From: Hirudinaria manillensis | Lineage: Eukaryota; Annelida; Clitellata; Hirudinida; Hirudinidae | Assembly: GCA_034509925.1 (NCBI GenBank) | Contig: CM067527.1 | Location: 376,001-440,000, forward strand | Direction: 5' to 3' | Length of the DNA stretch: 64,000 nucleotides | Shown here: positions 25,298 to 42,918 of the stretch, one piece after another | How positions within the stretch are numbered: the first letter of the stretch is position 1 | Layout: each line of letters starts with the position of its first letter | Notes under the pieces: model-generated | What the model was told of the DNA's origin: nothing | The model's database searches: none | Seen by the model: the letters and a program-made list of their open reading frames with translations, nothing else | Program-made: the position numbers and the translations under genes

Positions 25298-26718
25298 TTC
25301 CGACGTTGCCTGACATTCGACGACGGGAAACGAATGCGAGCGTCGCGTGACATTTTAAGCGACCGAAGCCATGGCGTGATTGTTGCCTGAAATTCTTCTG
25401 AGGTATTTGAGTGATGGTATTTGGAAGGACATCTTTTTTTAACAAGTTTCCGACTGACAACCAAGGTTGAGCACTTTTTGGATGGATCATCATCATCATC
25501 TTCTTCTTCTTCATCTTCTTCTTTGTCTTTTTTTTTTGAGGCCTCCATTTGTCATGAGTTGAGACTAGGAGTGTTCTTATAAAGGATATCATGGCATTTT
25601 GTCATCATTGAATCATGACAACAATGTCTTTCGAAGATGGAAATGAATTTTAATTTCATCGACGGAGGCCATTTTGCTGTTAACGAGAATCCATTTGCAT
25701 TGAGACCGCCATGTTAATCTGTAAAGGAGGCTGACCATTGCAGACCATTTGCATTTACTTAATCCAGAGCAGACGCTGCTGCAAGACTTTCGTGAGGATT
25801 TCATACTTTTTTTAACATTACTAAAAATTACGGCCGAGATTCCAGCGACGTTCGGAGCATTCGCTCGTTTGAACTGCCCGTCGAGGTTCAAACTTAGACG
25901 CAGAGTACCTACTTTTGCTTGTTACTAATCACTTCAGTATATTTTGTTTTAATTTGCTAATTATTTTGGAAGATTTTGAATTTATTCTCTATTTTCTGTT
26001 CTTTTTTTTGTGTGTTTCTCGTTCATTTTTACATAACTTCGCTGGTGCTTCTACTTAAAACTTTTATGTTTTAATGATTTTCAGCATCAGAAATGGAGAT
26101 TATGTGCAAACGTGCATTCATGGATGCTTTCTCGCTTTATGTTTTGTTTTTTGGGTCAATTTAATTTGGACATTTTAAGTAGTTTTTAACAATTTAAGGC
26201 ACGTTTTGGTATAATCAAAAACTTTATCAAATATTAATTAATTAATTAATTAGTTTATTAACTCACAGCTGTTGTTGAAATCAATTGCTTTGTTATTTCG
26301 GCTGTCGAAAGTTTCTAACAATCGAGCAAAAGATGTATTGCAACCAGTGCAAAATCAAAATAAATTGATTATATTCATCATTTGTTGTCATGGTTACTGT
26401 TGCAAGTGAAACTCGTGAGGCTGTATGCCACACAAAGATGTTGAATTGCACAATGGAAACTTAATTGCATGCAAATTTAAGTCATTATGATGATAGCAGC
26501 AATGATAAGAACAATAATTACGTAATAATTAATGTTTAATTAATAATAATAATTACGTAATAATGCTATTAGTTTTGGTCACAAAAATTAAAAAAAACTC
26601 AAGACACAGAATGTGAAAGCGAGGCACAATTAAAGTCTACAGAAAGTAACGGCAAGGTAGCAGTTTCGTTTGTATTTTGTAAAGTAGCAGTTTCGTTTGT
26701 ATGTTCTCTCTTTGGAGT
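25298..26718. other. Interval between convergent GAB and TDO genes
   Basis: Holds the 3' UTRs of both genes. An AATAAA for the plus-strand gene lies at 26359-26364. Open frames of up to about 145 codons on the minus strand at 25123-25592 are partly antisense to the last GAB exon and include simple-sequence Asp/Lys runs, so they are not called as genes. Confidence 0.5.
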
Positions 26719-31288
<4,570 letters not shown>

Positions 31289-31307
31289 GCTTGGAAGATG
31301 TTGAGTC

Positions 31308-31738
31308 CTGCGAAATTGTAATAAAAATTCTTCACATCCAAGTAATGAGCGTTAGGATCAAAAGATTGGCGCTCAAGTCTTTAAATACGTTTATAAGCGC
31401 TATTTAAATGTCAACGTTTAAGACCTTGATTGGCAGTAGCCAGGTAACCAGGTCAATAACTTAGGGATATCGTTTTCAAGCAGAATCGCAACCAAAAGGT
31501 CGTCGGCATCATGTTCGTGCGTCTTTCAGGTATTGCGCAAGTGCTTAATTACTTAAACCATTACGTGGATTGTTATCCCTCGCCCTATAATCTAACTAAT
31601 GACTGCAAACAATGCCACGGTTACGCCCGACATTTTGAAAGTTAGGTCGGATATCGGAAGAGAGAAAGATTAGTACCTGGTGACCTTATTACGAGCCCCG
31701 TTGCCCACATCTAACGAACCAAACAAATAAAACTTACC
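31308..31738 (-). other. Predicted intron in the TDO 5' untranslated region
   Basis: A strong donor on the minus strand (CAG|GTAAGT, exon ending at 31738) is followed by an acceptor (TTTCGCAG|GACTC, exon starting at 31307) just upstream of the TDO start codon at 31288. This predicts a non-coding first exon to the right of 31738. Upstream, GCGCACCAACC occurs twice (31803-31813 and 31821-31831), the second copy overlapping an inverted CCAAT (ATTGG on the minus strand), a plausible promoter region. Confidence 0.55.
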
Positions 31739-33653
31739 TGTATTGAAACCAGGTAGCCAGGTAGGCGTCCAAATATGTTGATTAACCCCAGTAGAAACGA
31801 GAGCGCACCAACCTATTGTTGCGCACCAACCAATCTCTAAATCTTGCCAACTCCGGTCTGAGAGGTTTTGTTTTTGTTTGCCATCTGGTGGCAAAGTTCG
31901 ACTGTCGACGACGCATTAGAAGCCGTGAACTTTGACCCTGCGACGACTGCGACTCGGGACGCGAGGGCGGTGAAGGTGGTTGGAGAATGAAAATACTGAA
32001 AACGAAATGAAATATAGGCGGAGATTCTTCATGAGACAGATTCCCCTCCGCTCTTTTCTGTTTCTTTCTTTCATTTGTTGTTGTTGTTCCTCGCTCGAAC
32101 CATCCATTTACTTGCTAAAAATCTTTTGTGCAGGTCATTCATTCACCCATTCACTCGTTCAATCAATCAAGCAATCAATCAATCAATCAATCACTTAAGT
32201 CTGCCATGTCATTCACTCGATGCATCACTCTCTCATTCAATCTTTAACCCATCATTCACCCACTCGATTCATTTTTCATTTTTGATATTCAAATCAAATA
32301 AAAATCAAATTCTTAAATTTTATTTCTAACATTTTCACCATCAATACATTTAATTCCTGTTTTGTTGGAATCATAAATTGGTCCAATATGGTGCATAGAC
32401 ATATGGCGTATTTCTCATAAAAACACACATGTCCTGGCGAGCTCGTTAATCTATCATCGTAATTACCCCCCTCAAATCCAAGGGGTATGGATGAAAGTCT
32501 GGCCGTAAATAGGGTTAGGTTAGGGTTGTATGTATATATATATTAAATTATTAAATTTCCTGTATTCTCTTTTAATGTAATACCTTTTAATAACTTATCG
32601 TATATATTTTTATCCCCTAATATATTTATAACTTAACGGATTGTTTTTGGACTTTGATTCAGTCGAGGTCGACATGGCTCGATTGGTTTACATTTCCCAC
32701 TTAAAACCTTTGGCCTTCGTATTAGACCCATTTAAATGCTTTGACGTCCGTCTAATTAGGATCGCTGGTCTACTTATTCATTCAAGTTATCGAAAACTTA
32801 AACTATTAATAATATATAATTGAATTAATCATGTATAATTGAATTCAAATGGTTTATTTCTTGATTCATCATAAATCCTCAAGAGCCTTTTTAATTTTTT
32901 ATTTTCATTATAACTTTTTTCTCTAATAATCGCTTTAGACTTGGAAATCTAAAACTATAAATGTCTAAATTATGTTTCTTTCTGATTCCATGTAACTTTG
33001 GGATTCCCTGTTCTTAGTGATGGAAACTAACTCAATGTCCAGTTTAGGGCTTAAATAGAAACATTTAGTTCGAAAGGATTGGTTTCGCTATTGATGATTT
33101 TGAAAAGTTGGTTAATAAATGAATTCGATTTAATTAAAATATTTCATTCAATAAAATGTTAAATCTGCGAAAAGCAAACGCGGAAAACTAAAGTCGAGCA
33201 ATAATAAAAAAAAAACGTTCAAAAATAAATTTCTCATCACTACATGTTATAAATAATTTTGAAATATCTGATCAAAACCCTTCACAAAAAATGGATCTCC
33301 GCTAGAATAGGCGACGATTGTTGTTGCTTTTCTCCTCGTTAGAAATCTTAATTTATTAAATTGACAAGGTTATTAATCTCTAATTTTATGTTATAGATTT
33401 GATTTTTAGTTACTTCAGCTTTTTTATGATTGCAATTTTTTAAAGTTAGAGCCGCTTCTTCAGTCTGACAAGTCATCAATTGTGAGGTCAACGCCTGGAT
33501 ATTCTCAGTCTAAATCACTCGCGTTCCTTTTATGGACACCTCATTTAACTTGTCAAAGATGCGATTTTACTTGGATAACAAAGACAAAACTGAATTTTTA
33601 AATAAATAAATAAATGACTCCATCCACTTCTTCATCAACCCTGAAATTTGCAG
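31739..33653. other. Divergent interval of TDO and BCKDHB
   Basis: About 1.9 kb with the likely TDO promoter and 5' exon at its left end (to about 31950) and the BCKDHB upstream region at its right end. It contains a telomere-like AGGGTTAGGTTAGGGTTG at 32511-32528 and short CAAT and CATT runs near 32160-32280. No coding sequence is supported. Confidence 0.5.
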
Positions 33654-35995
33654 ATGACAGCGAAAGCGTTGATGACTCAACTGGTCAAAGCGGCCTCGAG
33701 AGCAAACTGTATGAGGATTACGAATTGCCAGCCCAGATGTTACAGTTCTGGCATTTCCTACGTTCCTGCAAAAGCTCCTGAAATCACAGGTGCCATTACA
33801 GGCTAAATTTTTTGTCAATGGACGTCTAATCTTTTGGTTTTTTTTTGGAAATCTCTGACTGGATATTTAAAAAATAATTATTCATTAAAATTGCATTAAT
33901 TGGTGATTGGCACAGAAACACAATTGTTATTTTTAATGTTAATATTTGACAAAAAAAGAATATGCCTTAATTTCAAAACTTAAGCAAACTTGTCAGAACC
34001 AAAACCCTTTCCAGGTTTAACCAAGAGGATGAATCTCTGCCAAGCTTTGACAAACGCCATGGACATCGCATTGATGGAAGACCCAACCACGAGTCCGTTA
34101 GAAATCAGTCGTTGTGGTGGTGGTGATGATGATGTCGGTTGTCATGGTGACAATGAATTATTAATATAAATAGTTATGAATATTATAATTAAATACTATA
34201 ATTAAATAATTAGTGATGTTTTTACTTTTATGACTTGAACATTTTACAGTATGTTTTTTTTATGTTATCTATTCTTTGTCATTATAATTTATTTTAATAA
34301 TTATTATAATTTTAATAATGAATTGCAACATTTTCCTGAAGTCATCTTTGGAGAAGATGTAGCTTTCGGAGGAGTCTTCAGATGCACAGTTGGCCTCAAG
34401 GATAAATATGGTCGGATGGATATTTCTTAATTTACAGTTTTTCTTTTTAAAAAAATACTCGTGCACTTTCGACACCTTTGGTTCTGCACTAAAGTTTATT
34501 ATTGTGTTATTATTACCGGCTTATATTAAACTCGTATTATATTATATTAAGGTTTATTATTGACAAGCATTTTATCAATGTGCTTCATCTAATCGATGGA
34601 TTGATGAGCCAATAAATGGCCAAAACGTTTCAATCACCCTCTGACCCCCAAGTGACCTTTAAAACAACAATGTCGCAGGATCAGAGAGGGTCTTCAACAC
34701 GCCCCTCTGCGAGCAGGGCATCGCAGGGTTCGGCATCGGGGCGGCCGTGGCAGGGGCTCGTGCCATCGCGGAGATCCAGTTTGCGGATTACATATTTCCG
34801 GCCTTTGACCAGGTGGATTTATAGGGCTGATAAAAAATTATAAAAAAAATACTTGCACATAAACAAATTAATAAGCATTAATGTTAATTTATGTATTATT
34901 ATATTATTTAAGAAATAATAAAATTGATATAGTTTAACTTAAGACAAGAATTCCTTCTAATAACTCCTTCATAACAACAACATCATCAACAACAGTTGGT
35001 GAACGAAGCAGCCAAGTACAGGTACAGATCTGGTGGTTTGTTCAATTGTGGTTCGTTGACCATTCGAACACCTTGTGGGGCGGTCGGTCACGGGGCGATT
35101 TACCACTCGCAGAGTCCAGAGGCATACTTTGCACACACTCCTGGACTTAAGGTTGTTGTTGTTGTTTTATGGGTTGTACTCATACAAGCTCTCATTAACT
35201 TAACACTGTTATCATTGTTGTTGTTGTTGTTTGCTGTCATTATTATGATCTATATCATCATTGTCATCATCAAAGTTTTTTGATTTTCTTTTGTTTCATA
35301 CTTGAAAGAAGTTATTGGTGTAAATATAATATAATATAATAAGAAAATGATAATAAAAAATATATTATAAAGAAGAAACATTAGGAGAGGTTCATTAAGA
35401 TATATGGCAAGGCATGAAAATAACCCTTCTTCTTTCATCACCATCATCATCATCATCACCATCTCGTGCCCCAACCCCAGGTGGTCGTACCGAGAGGCCC
35501 CGTGCAGGCCAAGGGTTTGTTGCTGAGTTGCATCGAAGACGAAGATCCCTGCATATTCTTTGAACCAAAAACTCTTTACAGGTTCCAAAAGATTGAATAC
35601 TGTTTAGTTATAAATATTATTCGTTAATAAATTATGCTAATTGTCTTAATTATCATATTACCATATCAAAACCAGGGAAATACTGCATGAATAATCCACT
35701 CATCAATTTGAACAATGCACTTGCCAACAACAGATCAATGAATTTCATAACATTCATAATTACTGATAGTTATTAAGTGTTATTATCAAATCGATGTTGT
35801 TATTATTATTATTATTGTTATTATTATGTAAATAACATCTTATAAAATCCTAAATAATGCATTCGCAACCAATCAAAAACCTTATAAATTGTTCTTATGA
35901 ATCTCCATCCTTAGGTCTGCCATCGAAGAAGTACCAGAAGCAAAGTACCTTCTGCCGTTGTCTCAGGCAGAAGTTCTCGTTGAAGGTTAATTGGT

Positions 35996-36031
<36 letters not shown>

Positions 36032-36780
36032 TTAGTAATAATAATTACAGTCATCATAATTTCACTCTTTTTTTTCATATTTATCATAATTTATTCACTT
36101 TTTTTTCTTCGAAAGGAAGCGACGTCACCCTGGTCGGTTGGGGGACCCAGGTGCACGTTTTGCACGAGGTCGTCGTCATGGCGAAGGAACAACTCGGAGT
36201 CCTCTGCGAACTCATCGACCTCAGAACCATCCTCCCCTGGGACGTGGAAACCGTCGCTAAGGTAACAGTTGCCACGGTAACTGCTCCCCCAGCTCGAGTG
36301 ATCACACTCCCCCCTCCCCATTGTTGGGGACTCTTAATGAGCTGTTGAGGTGGAAGGGTTGTTGAGATAAAGTTATTTTCTACGATGTTATTGAATTTCT
36401 GTTGTGAGGTTCACTGCGTTATTATAATAATTCGTTCAGATGTAATTATAATATATATAATTATAATATATTTAATTCATCTTTAAATTAAACTGAATTT
36501 AAAACTAACTTTATGTTAACCCCTTTTCAATGCAGCCACAGGTTTAAAATGTTTTTATTTGCTTTTTCCTGGTATTGTTTATTCATTTATTTATTTTTAA
36601 AATTAAGTATTTGAAATAATTAAAAATTTGAATATTCAACAGTCTGTGAGCAAGACAGGCAGGCTGGTTATAGCACATGAAGCTCCCATCACAGGTGGTT
36701 TTGCTGCAGAAATTGCCAGCACCATTCAGGTATTGTTTACATTGCAACTGGTTTGCATTGATTCAAAACATTCACATAAC

Positions 36781-36823
<43 letters not shown>

Positions 36824-36984
36824 GATTATAACTAAAACATCAGGAGGAGTGCTTTCTGAACCTCGAGAGTCCCATAAGGAGGGTGTGTGGCTTCGACACC
36901 CCCTTTCCGCACGTCTTCGAACCTTTTTATATGCCGGACAAGTGGAGATGTTTTGAAGCTGTCAAGAAAGTCACAAACTATTGA
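33654..36984 (+). CDS. BCKDHB: Branched-chain 2-oxoacid dehydrogenase E1 beta subunit
   Basis: Ten exons: 33654-33789, 34015-34092, 34342-34410, 34679-34812, 34996-35151, 35481-35581, 35915-35985, 36116-36261, 36643-36729 and 36844-36984, together 373 codons (372 residues; human 392). With the alpha subunit it forms the thiamine-diphosphate-dependent E1 of the mitochondrial complex that decarboxylates the keto acids of Leu, Ile and Val. The N-ter is a basic mitochondrial targeting peptide ([19 protein letters not shown], cleaved near CYSSG). The family core is continuous: [86 protein letters not shown] and the C-terminal [22 protein letters not shown] sits directly before the ATG. The stop codon lies inside the first unit of a TTGA array. 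Confidence 0.97.
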
Positions 36985-37111
36985 TTGATTGATTGATCAA
37001 TTGATTGATTGATTGATCAATTGATTGATTGATCAATTGATTGATTGATTGATTGATCAATTGATTGATTGATTGATTGATCAATTGATTGATTGATCAA
37101 TTGATTGATTG
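36979..37111. repeat. TTGA array with periodic TTGATCAA palindromes
   Basis: About 30 TTGA units interrupted at intervals of 16 or 20 bases by CAA, which makes six TTGATCAA palindromes. It begins at the BCKDHB stop codon, so it forms the start of that 3' UTR, and lies between convergent BCKDHB and FRA10AC1. Confidence 0.9.
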
Positions 37112-37365
37112 AGAAATCAGAAAATGAATGAAAGCTTTGTTTTTTGTTTAGTTTTGAAATCAATGAGTAAAATTTGTCGAAAGGCAAAAAGATTAAAATA
37201 ATTCAAAGTCACAGAAGTCTTGAAAATCCCTCGTTAGTGTCGTAAAATGTTCTTTATTAACAAAGACCAAATTAAAAATATAATTTTTATTGTTAAAAAC
37301 AAATTATTCTTCAAAACACCTTTCAAATGGACATCAAACAAAAGAGAATAAACAAACGACTGAAT

Positions 37366-38889
37366 TCACAGGAACATGTCTTCGAAGTACTCGTCAAACT
37401 CCTCCTCCCTAATGAATATTCAAACGAGTTATTAATAAATTAATTTAATTTATGCATTAATTAAGATACGACTTGGTATCGTCATCATAATCATCATCAA
37501 TTAGAAAGATTAAATTAAGTCCTTACTTTGATTTCTCAACTTCAATGACCCTTTCCTTCGACCAGATGTTGTTGTTGTCTTTTGTCGTCTGCTTCTTGTC
37601 CTGCTCTTTGTTGTCGTTGTGTTGTTGTGCCTTGTCGGTTTCCTCGTCTGCTTTCATTCTCTTGCATTCCTCGTCTGGCGTCTGCTCCGCCTTCCTCTTC
37701 TTTGAAGGTTTTGTCACTTCCTTCCTCCTGGTGAAATTTCGATCAGCATATTAGTAAAATTACTAACGACATTTAAATCATTTAAAACAAAATCATTTTT
37801 TTTAAATATTAATTAATTGATTAATTAAATCAATTGAAACTCACTTGTGATGATAGTTGAGCTTGTAGGAGCAGTCTGAGCAGAGTCCTGAAACGATCGA
37901 TTGAAATGGTGAGATGTTTTGTGGTTGAAAAGTTGATTGATGACCACATTGATGATTAAAGCAGGCAAGATATGGCAAAAAATTGGTCAGACCAAGACGT
38001 GATTGTTGCGATTAGTATTAATAAGTTAATTAATATTAATAGGTATTAGTATTAATAAGCTAATTAATATTGATAGCAGTTACGTTAATGATATGTTAAT
38101 GATATGCTAATGACTACCACTACCATGGTGGCAGCAGCTACTCACTCAGCTTAACGAGGGCATTCTTCTTCTCCCCATCCTCGAGGTAACCAAAGTTCAC
38201 CTCCCAACTCTTCAACAGCTCCTTCTCTTCGCAATGTTTCTCACCACAGATGAACTGACCTAGAAAAACAAAATAATTCTGGGTCACAATCGAGGGCACT
38301 TACAATCGTTTGTGGCACTTGCAAAATGTAAACTCAGCAAAACGTGATATTACGCAATCATAATAATTATGAATTGTTCTGACCTTTGCCCTTGATGACC
38401 TCTTTCTCAATTCTCCAGCGAAGGGCAATCTAAAGACGTAAATAAAGAAAAATGTCACCTTTTAAGGCTTCCAAAATTTAATTAAAAATTTCAGGTGTAG
38501 TTAATTAAACTTATTAATATTCATTAATAATAATTATTATTAATTAATTAAACTTATTATTATTAATAATTAATTATTAGTATTAATATTACAGCTTATT
38601 AGTCAAATTATTCTGTGTTCAATTTACCTTATTCTTCTTGTATAGTGACAGATCAGCTATGCAGTACTCTTTGAAAAGTTTGTCATAATATTTCTTGGCC
38701 ACTCTCTTTTCCCTGATAATAAAATTATAATATAATACAATATAAAAGTCATAATTATGATAAAAATAAAATGGTATTTTTGCCTCCAGATTACAACACG
38801 AGCTACAACACTTGTTAATGCCATATTTTTAGTGATGACTTGATGCATTTGATACAATTGTTGGTTAAAACTATAGTAATTATTACAGC

Positions 38890-38947
<58 letters not shown>

Positions 38948-40276
38948 TCAATCTCTTCAAACCATGTGTCCGTCTCCTCTCCATCTTCCCACAGGAACCT
39001 GTGATTCTCCCTGAGTACGTCCAAATCCGACTTGTCTTTGGACGCGTCCCTTTTGAAGTCTTCCATGCTACCTCCGTAGAAGCGGATGTAGTTGTTGACC
39101 ATGATCTTGTGCCTCGAGTACTTAACGAATAATAGTCGGTTAAGTGATAGTATTATTAAAATAATAATAATAATAACAATAAATGTTAATGTATCCATTG
39201 CGGGTATATCATAAATATCATTGCTAAAAACGTTATTATCGTCATTGTTATTATTAATATGATTATCAACTCATTTGTGATTTATAAAAGACTGGCTTAA
39301 TATTAAACACAATAGTAACTTACAGCATCAAGTGATATGAAGTGGTATCTCTCCTTTTTAAATTCCTCTCTGATGAAATGAATGTTCACGATTAATTTAG
39401 GTTTGTTAACAAATATTTGTAATAAATAATTGTTTGATATAATAATAATAATAATAATAATAATAGTAATAATAAATATAAAACAAAACAGATTTTATGA
39501 ATTAAGTTTTAGTAACAGCCTCATTAGAGATTGGATTATGCCATTAATAATTAATTATAACATTAATACTGGGAAATGCATTAAGTACCTCGAATACTCA
39601 TCGGACATTAGGCTCTTGCTTGGGAGCTTCGTCCTTTCTCTCACCTTGACCCCTAATAATTCTTGTCTTTGTCGTCTGCAAACGAAAGTAATCATCAAAG
39701 TTAAAATCATAATGTTAACAACAATTACGTATAATATTATAGTTGGTTATAATCATATAAACTATTCATGATTAAATGTTTAAAAAATAAAACAATTCAA
39801 TTGCCTTTTCTCTCTTGATTCCAATCTGGCTGATCCACTTTCTGAGCTGATGTCGTCTGCTGCACCATACTGATGATGAAACAATTGTTGTGTTATTTGA
39901 ATTTTGTTTGTTAACTGATAATTTGCCCTCTTGCATAAACATTTTGTAAGAGCAGTAATATAATGTGTATAAATATAATTATTTGTATGATATCTGAAAT
40001 TCACTTTGTGAACTGATAGTATTAAAATATTAAACTTATGTCAATCCATAAAATCTACTCACATCCAATGATTCAGATGAAGTTTCAACATCATGTTCGT
40101 CTGTATCAACAGAATCTTGGAAATCTGAATAAAAATTGAAAACTTAATTAAGAAAATTGTTTAAGCTATGGCCGTGATCTTAAGTGATATGCAGATTTTT
40201 AAATAAATCTTTGATGTCAAGCTAATAAACACAAGTGAGTTCCAAAATAATAATTATGTTTCATTATACCTTTCAT
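37366..40276 (-). CDS. FRA10AC1: FRA10AC1 homologue, nuclear splicing-associated protein
   Basis: Exons: 40276-40270, 40124-40063, 39869-39805, 39675-39589, 39369-39324, 39120-38963, 38712-38628, 38429-38384, 38259-38146, 37887-37845, 37727-37527 and 37408-37366, giving 318 residues (human 315). Matching blocks are YSRHKIMVNNYI, SDLDVLRENHRFLW, AKKYYDKLFKEYCIADLS, WRIEKEVIKGKGQFICG, SWEVNFGYLEDGEKKNALVKL, a CxxC pair set (CGEKHC with CSDC) that probably binds zinc, a Lys-rich nuclear stretch and the terminal EEEFDEYFEDMFL. The human protein is found with spliceosomal C complexes and its gene is named after a fragile site. The third intron is uncertain: a GC donor at 39804 joined to 39675 fits the length, while a GT donor at 39793 joined to 39652 also keeps the frame (314 residues). 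The first coding exon is 7 bases. Confidence 0.94.
38891..38948. repeat. ATT trinucleotide array
   Basis: About 19 perfect TTA units in a FRA10AC1 intron, only 13 bases past the donor site at 38962. It is the longest of many ATT/AAT runs in the window (others at 36001-36030, 36784-36822 and 39441-39466). Confidence 0.9.
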
Positions 40277-40730
40277 CTTTATTCGTAGATTATAGAAAAT
40301 CCCGATGACAGTCTATTATATTACAAACCAAATTTTATAGTCCGTTCGTAGCGATATACGAGTAATAACAAAGATTTTAAATAATAAAAGAATGTTTATC
40401 GATACAATAGATAAATTTGTAAAAGACAACTAAAATAAAAAAAATCTACAAATTCGCTAGATAAAAAAAATGCAATCAATTAGCAACATGATCTACATTT
40501 TTCGTCTCCCGCTAATATTTTAACAGTTGGTGTCTCGAAAATCTCATGAAGTTGCTTAGCACCGTCGTCAGCTATCAAAACAAATTTGTAGTGTAAGCAT
40601 TACATAAAGTTATTTATATTTAATTAACTGATTTAAATTTAAAGATTACAAATAAAAAATATAAATCTGCTTTGAGATTATATTAGCTCACGATTAGAAC
40701 CCCCTTTTTAATTTGTATGATGTATCCCTA
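40277..40730. promoter_or_regulatory. Divergent region of FRA10AC1 and the ZPBP-like gene
   Basis: 454 AT-rich bases between opposed start codons. No TATA box stands out. It is expected to hold both promoters. Confidence 0.4.
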
Positions 40731-42918
40731 ATGCTTTCGATTACATCGGCTCTAGTCTTATTAATAATAGTACCAACCCTTTGCGAAACGAATCCAGATG
40801 AAACGGAGTTACTTGATGCCGAGATCAAAGAAAAAGTTACTAAAGACACGAATCTTCTAGACAAGGATATTGAGAATTCACTGGCAAAGTTCAATTTTAC
40901 TGTTCTCGAAGCGAAAAGGTCCGTCTGCGCTAGATTCGGCGAAACAATTTACGTCCATTGCTTCCCTGAAACATTAGATTCAAGTCAGAGATCCGATCTG
41001 GTGGCCATAATATCGCAGGGATTCTGGAAAACTGAATTTGGAGGAACCATTCCCGAGGGAGCGGTCGAACCTCGTAGGTACGCCATAGACGACCAATTGG
41101 TTCTCCAGGTTAGATTTGGCTTCGTGAACTCTCGCGTTGATAATTATATTTGGACTCTAAAGCCAAATAAAATAACATTTACACTCTCCCTAATCTCTTT
41201 AAAGATTAAAAACTCGAAGGCAGAAGATGCTGGTCTTCTGACTTGCACCATGATCTTGAGAAAGTCCAACGCTTGGAAGACCAGTTCAGTCCTGGTTTCG
41301 ATCTACGACGTTCCGAGACTCGGCCTCGAGTTTCCATTCGTCATCGGGGTTAAAGAGAGCTGCTCCGGCTCGGCCAAGACTGTGGTGGAAGGAAGTCTGA
41401 ACGTCTTCCAGGAAATGTTCTGTGGAAATCGAGTTGATGGAAAGCCTATGCCAGGTTGAGGATAACTTTGTTGTGGTGGGGAGATCGGAGAGCCCAGGAA
41501 AAGAAAATAGAGTAACAGAGGGAACTTTTGATTTATTAATTGGGTGCTTCTTAAATTCAAGAGGGAATTTTGATGAAGAGCGATTGAAAGGTTGAAAGAA
41601 ACAAAATGAAATTAGATTGATTTTCATTAACAAATATAAAAAATTGTAACATATGTATAGTCTTGAACGATGAAACCTAATAATTGACAAAATGGCCAAT
41701 TTCAAATTCATGACCCACATCCTCACCAGCTTGTCAATATCAAGTACGAGAAGTCGTCTGCCATCGGGCAACTTCCGCCAAAGTTGGCGGGAACATCAGT
41801 TCCTACTTGGAAGTCAGGGTGAGGAAAACTCCCCACTCAAAATTCAAGTCACCCCCCTGTTCTGACGACTGCACGAGGGGCTACTATGTGATGCACATCA
41901 ACTCCAATCTGGAGCAAATCATCAGGTCATTGAATAATCAATAGAATAATTAATTTGAATATTAATTTCTCAACACTAGTATTAGGACAGGGATGTAAAC
42001 TAAAGGGTGATGTGTCTTAAACTCTATTAATGTATATAATTACTGTTAGTAATACTTCTTCAATCTTCGTCATGAAGTTCCTATTACATATATATATATG
42101 ATGTATGTAGTATATTTACTAAAATATTATTTATTTCATAATATTTGTATTAATATTATTATTATATTTAATACCAGCATATCCAGATCATTCTACCAGA
42201 GCCTGCCACATGTTGATTCCATAACCTCATTCCTGCCCACGAAACTGCTCACCATGAGGAGCTACTTTCACATTTGTCCTGCTGGTTTTGGGCCCAAGTC
42301 GACGTGCAACGATGGCACAATCCTCTGCCTGCCCTGTGATCCGGGTTCCTACGCCAAACCCACGACTGGCAAATGCGAGAAATGTCCTGTTGACACGTAT
42401 CAGGATCATCGGGGAAGCGATGTTAATAGACTTATTAATTAATAGAAATTAATAATTGTCTTGAATTGAGTTAACTTATTAATAATAAAAATCAATTAAG
42501 AGCTGCTTCTCAAAAATTTAAATTTTAAAATGCCACTTTTAATAAATTCCCTTATAGCAATTAAATTCCTTTACGGATAGCAGTCACCAATCGCTCATCC
42601 ATCTGCTAATCTTTCCAGTCCTGCCTTCCATGTCCTCCAGGCAAGGTTACCGGCACAAATATCGGAACCACTCAATCCTCATTTTGTTATGAAGAAATCA
42701 AAGACCCATCGAGCGCAAAGCTTCTAGTTTTCGGCGCCATCCTCTGGTGCATCGTGGCGCTACTCCTGTGCTTCAGCGGGGTCAAGATCTTGCTTGACGG
42801 ATGCTGTCCTACTGGAGCATCGAGAAGGCTAATCAATGAAATAGAAGAGGACATGGACGAAGAGCATCCTGAGGAAACGACGAGCAGCCCGTTAGCCAGG
42901 ACTAGGGGCACGGTTTAA
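40731..42918 (+). CDS. ZPBP-like Ig-domain protein with cysteine-rich region and transmembrane anchor
   Basis: Exons 40731-41108, 41205-41454, 41730-41925, 42178-42421 and 42619-42918 give 455 residues. The ATG at 40731 starts a clear signal peptide (MLSITSALVLLIIVPTLCE). An Ig-like domain follows, with cysteines in YVHCFPE and DAGLLTC, then a conserved-looking block (IYDVPRLGLEF, CSGSAKTVVEGSL, FCG, VVCHR). Next is a GCC2/GCC3-type cysteine-rich segment (CPAGFGPKSTC, CLPCDPGSY, CEKCPVDTY, CLPCPPGK), a transmembrane helix (LLVFGAILWCIVALLLCF) and an acidic cytoplasmic tail of about 50 residues. The order Ig, bridging cysteine block and CPxGxG...CxPCxPGS resembles zona-pellucida-binding protein (ZPBP/Sp38), an acrosomal sperm protein. 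ZPBP lacks the second cysteine module and the membrane anchor. The 96-base intron 41109-41204 is in frame and open, so retention would insert 32 residues between Ig strands. Confidence 0.62.

Noticed and set aside
25123-25592. Minus-strand ORFs of 141 and 145 codons
   Set aside because: They overlap the last GAB exon in antisense and continue through Asp/Lys simple sequence in the 3' UTR.
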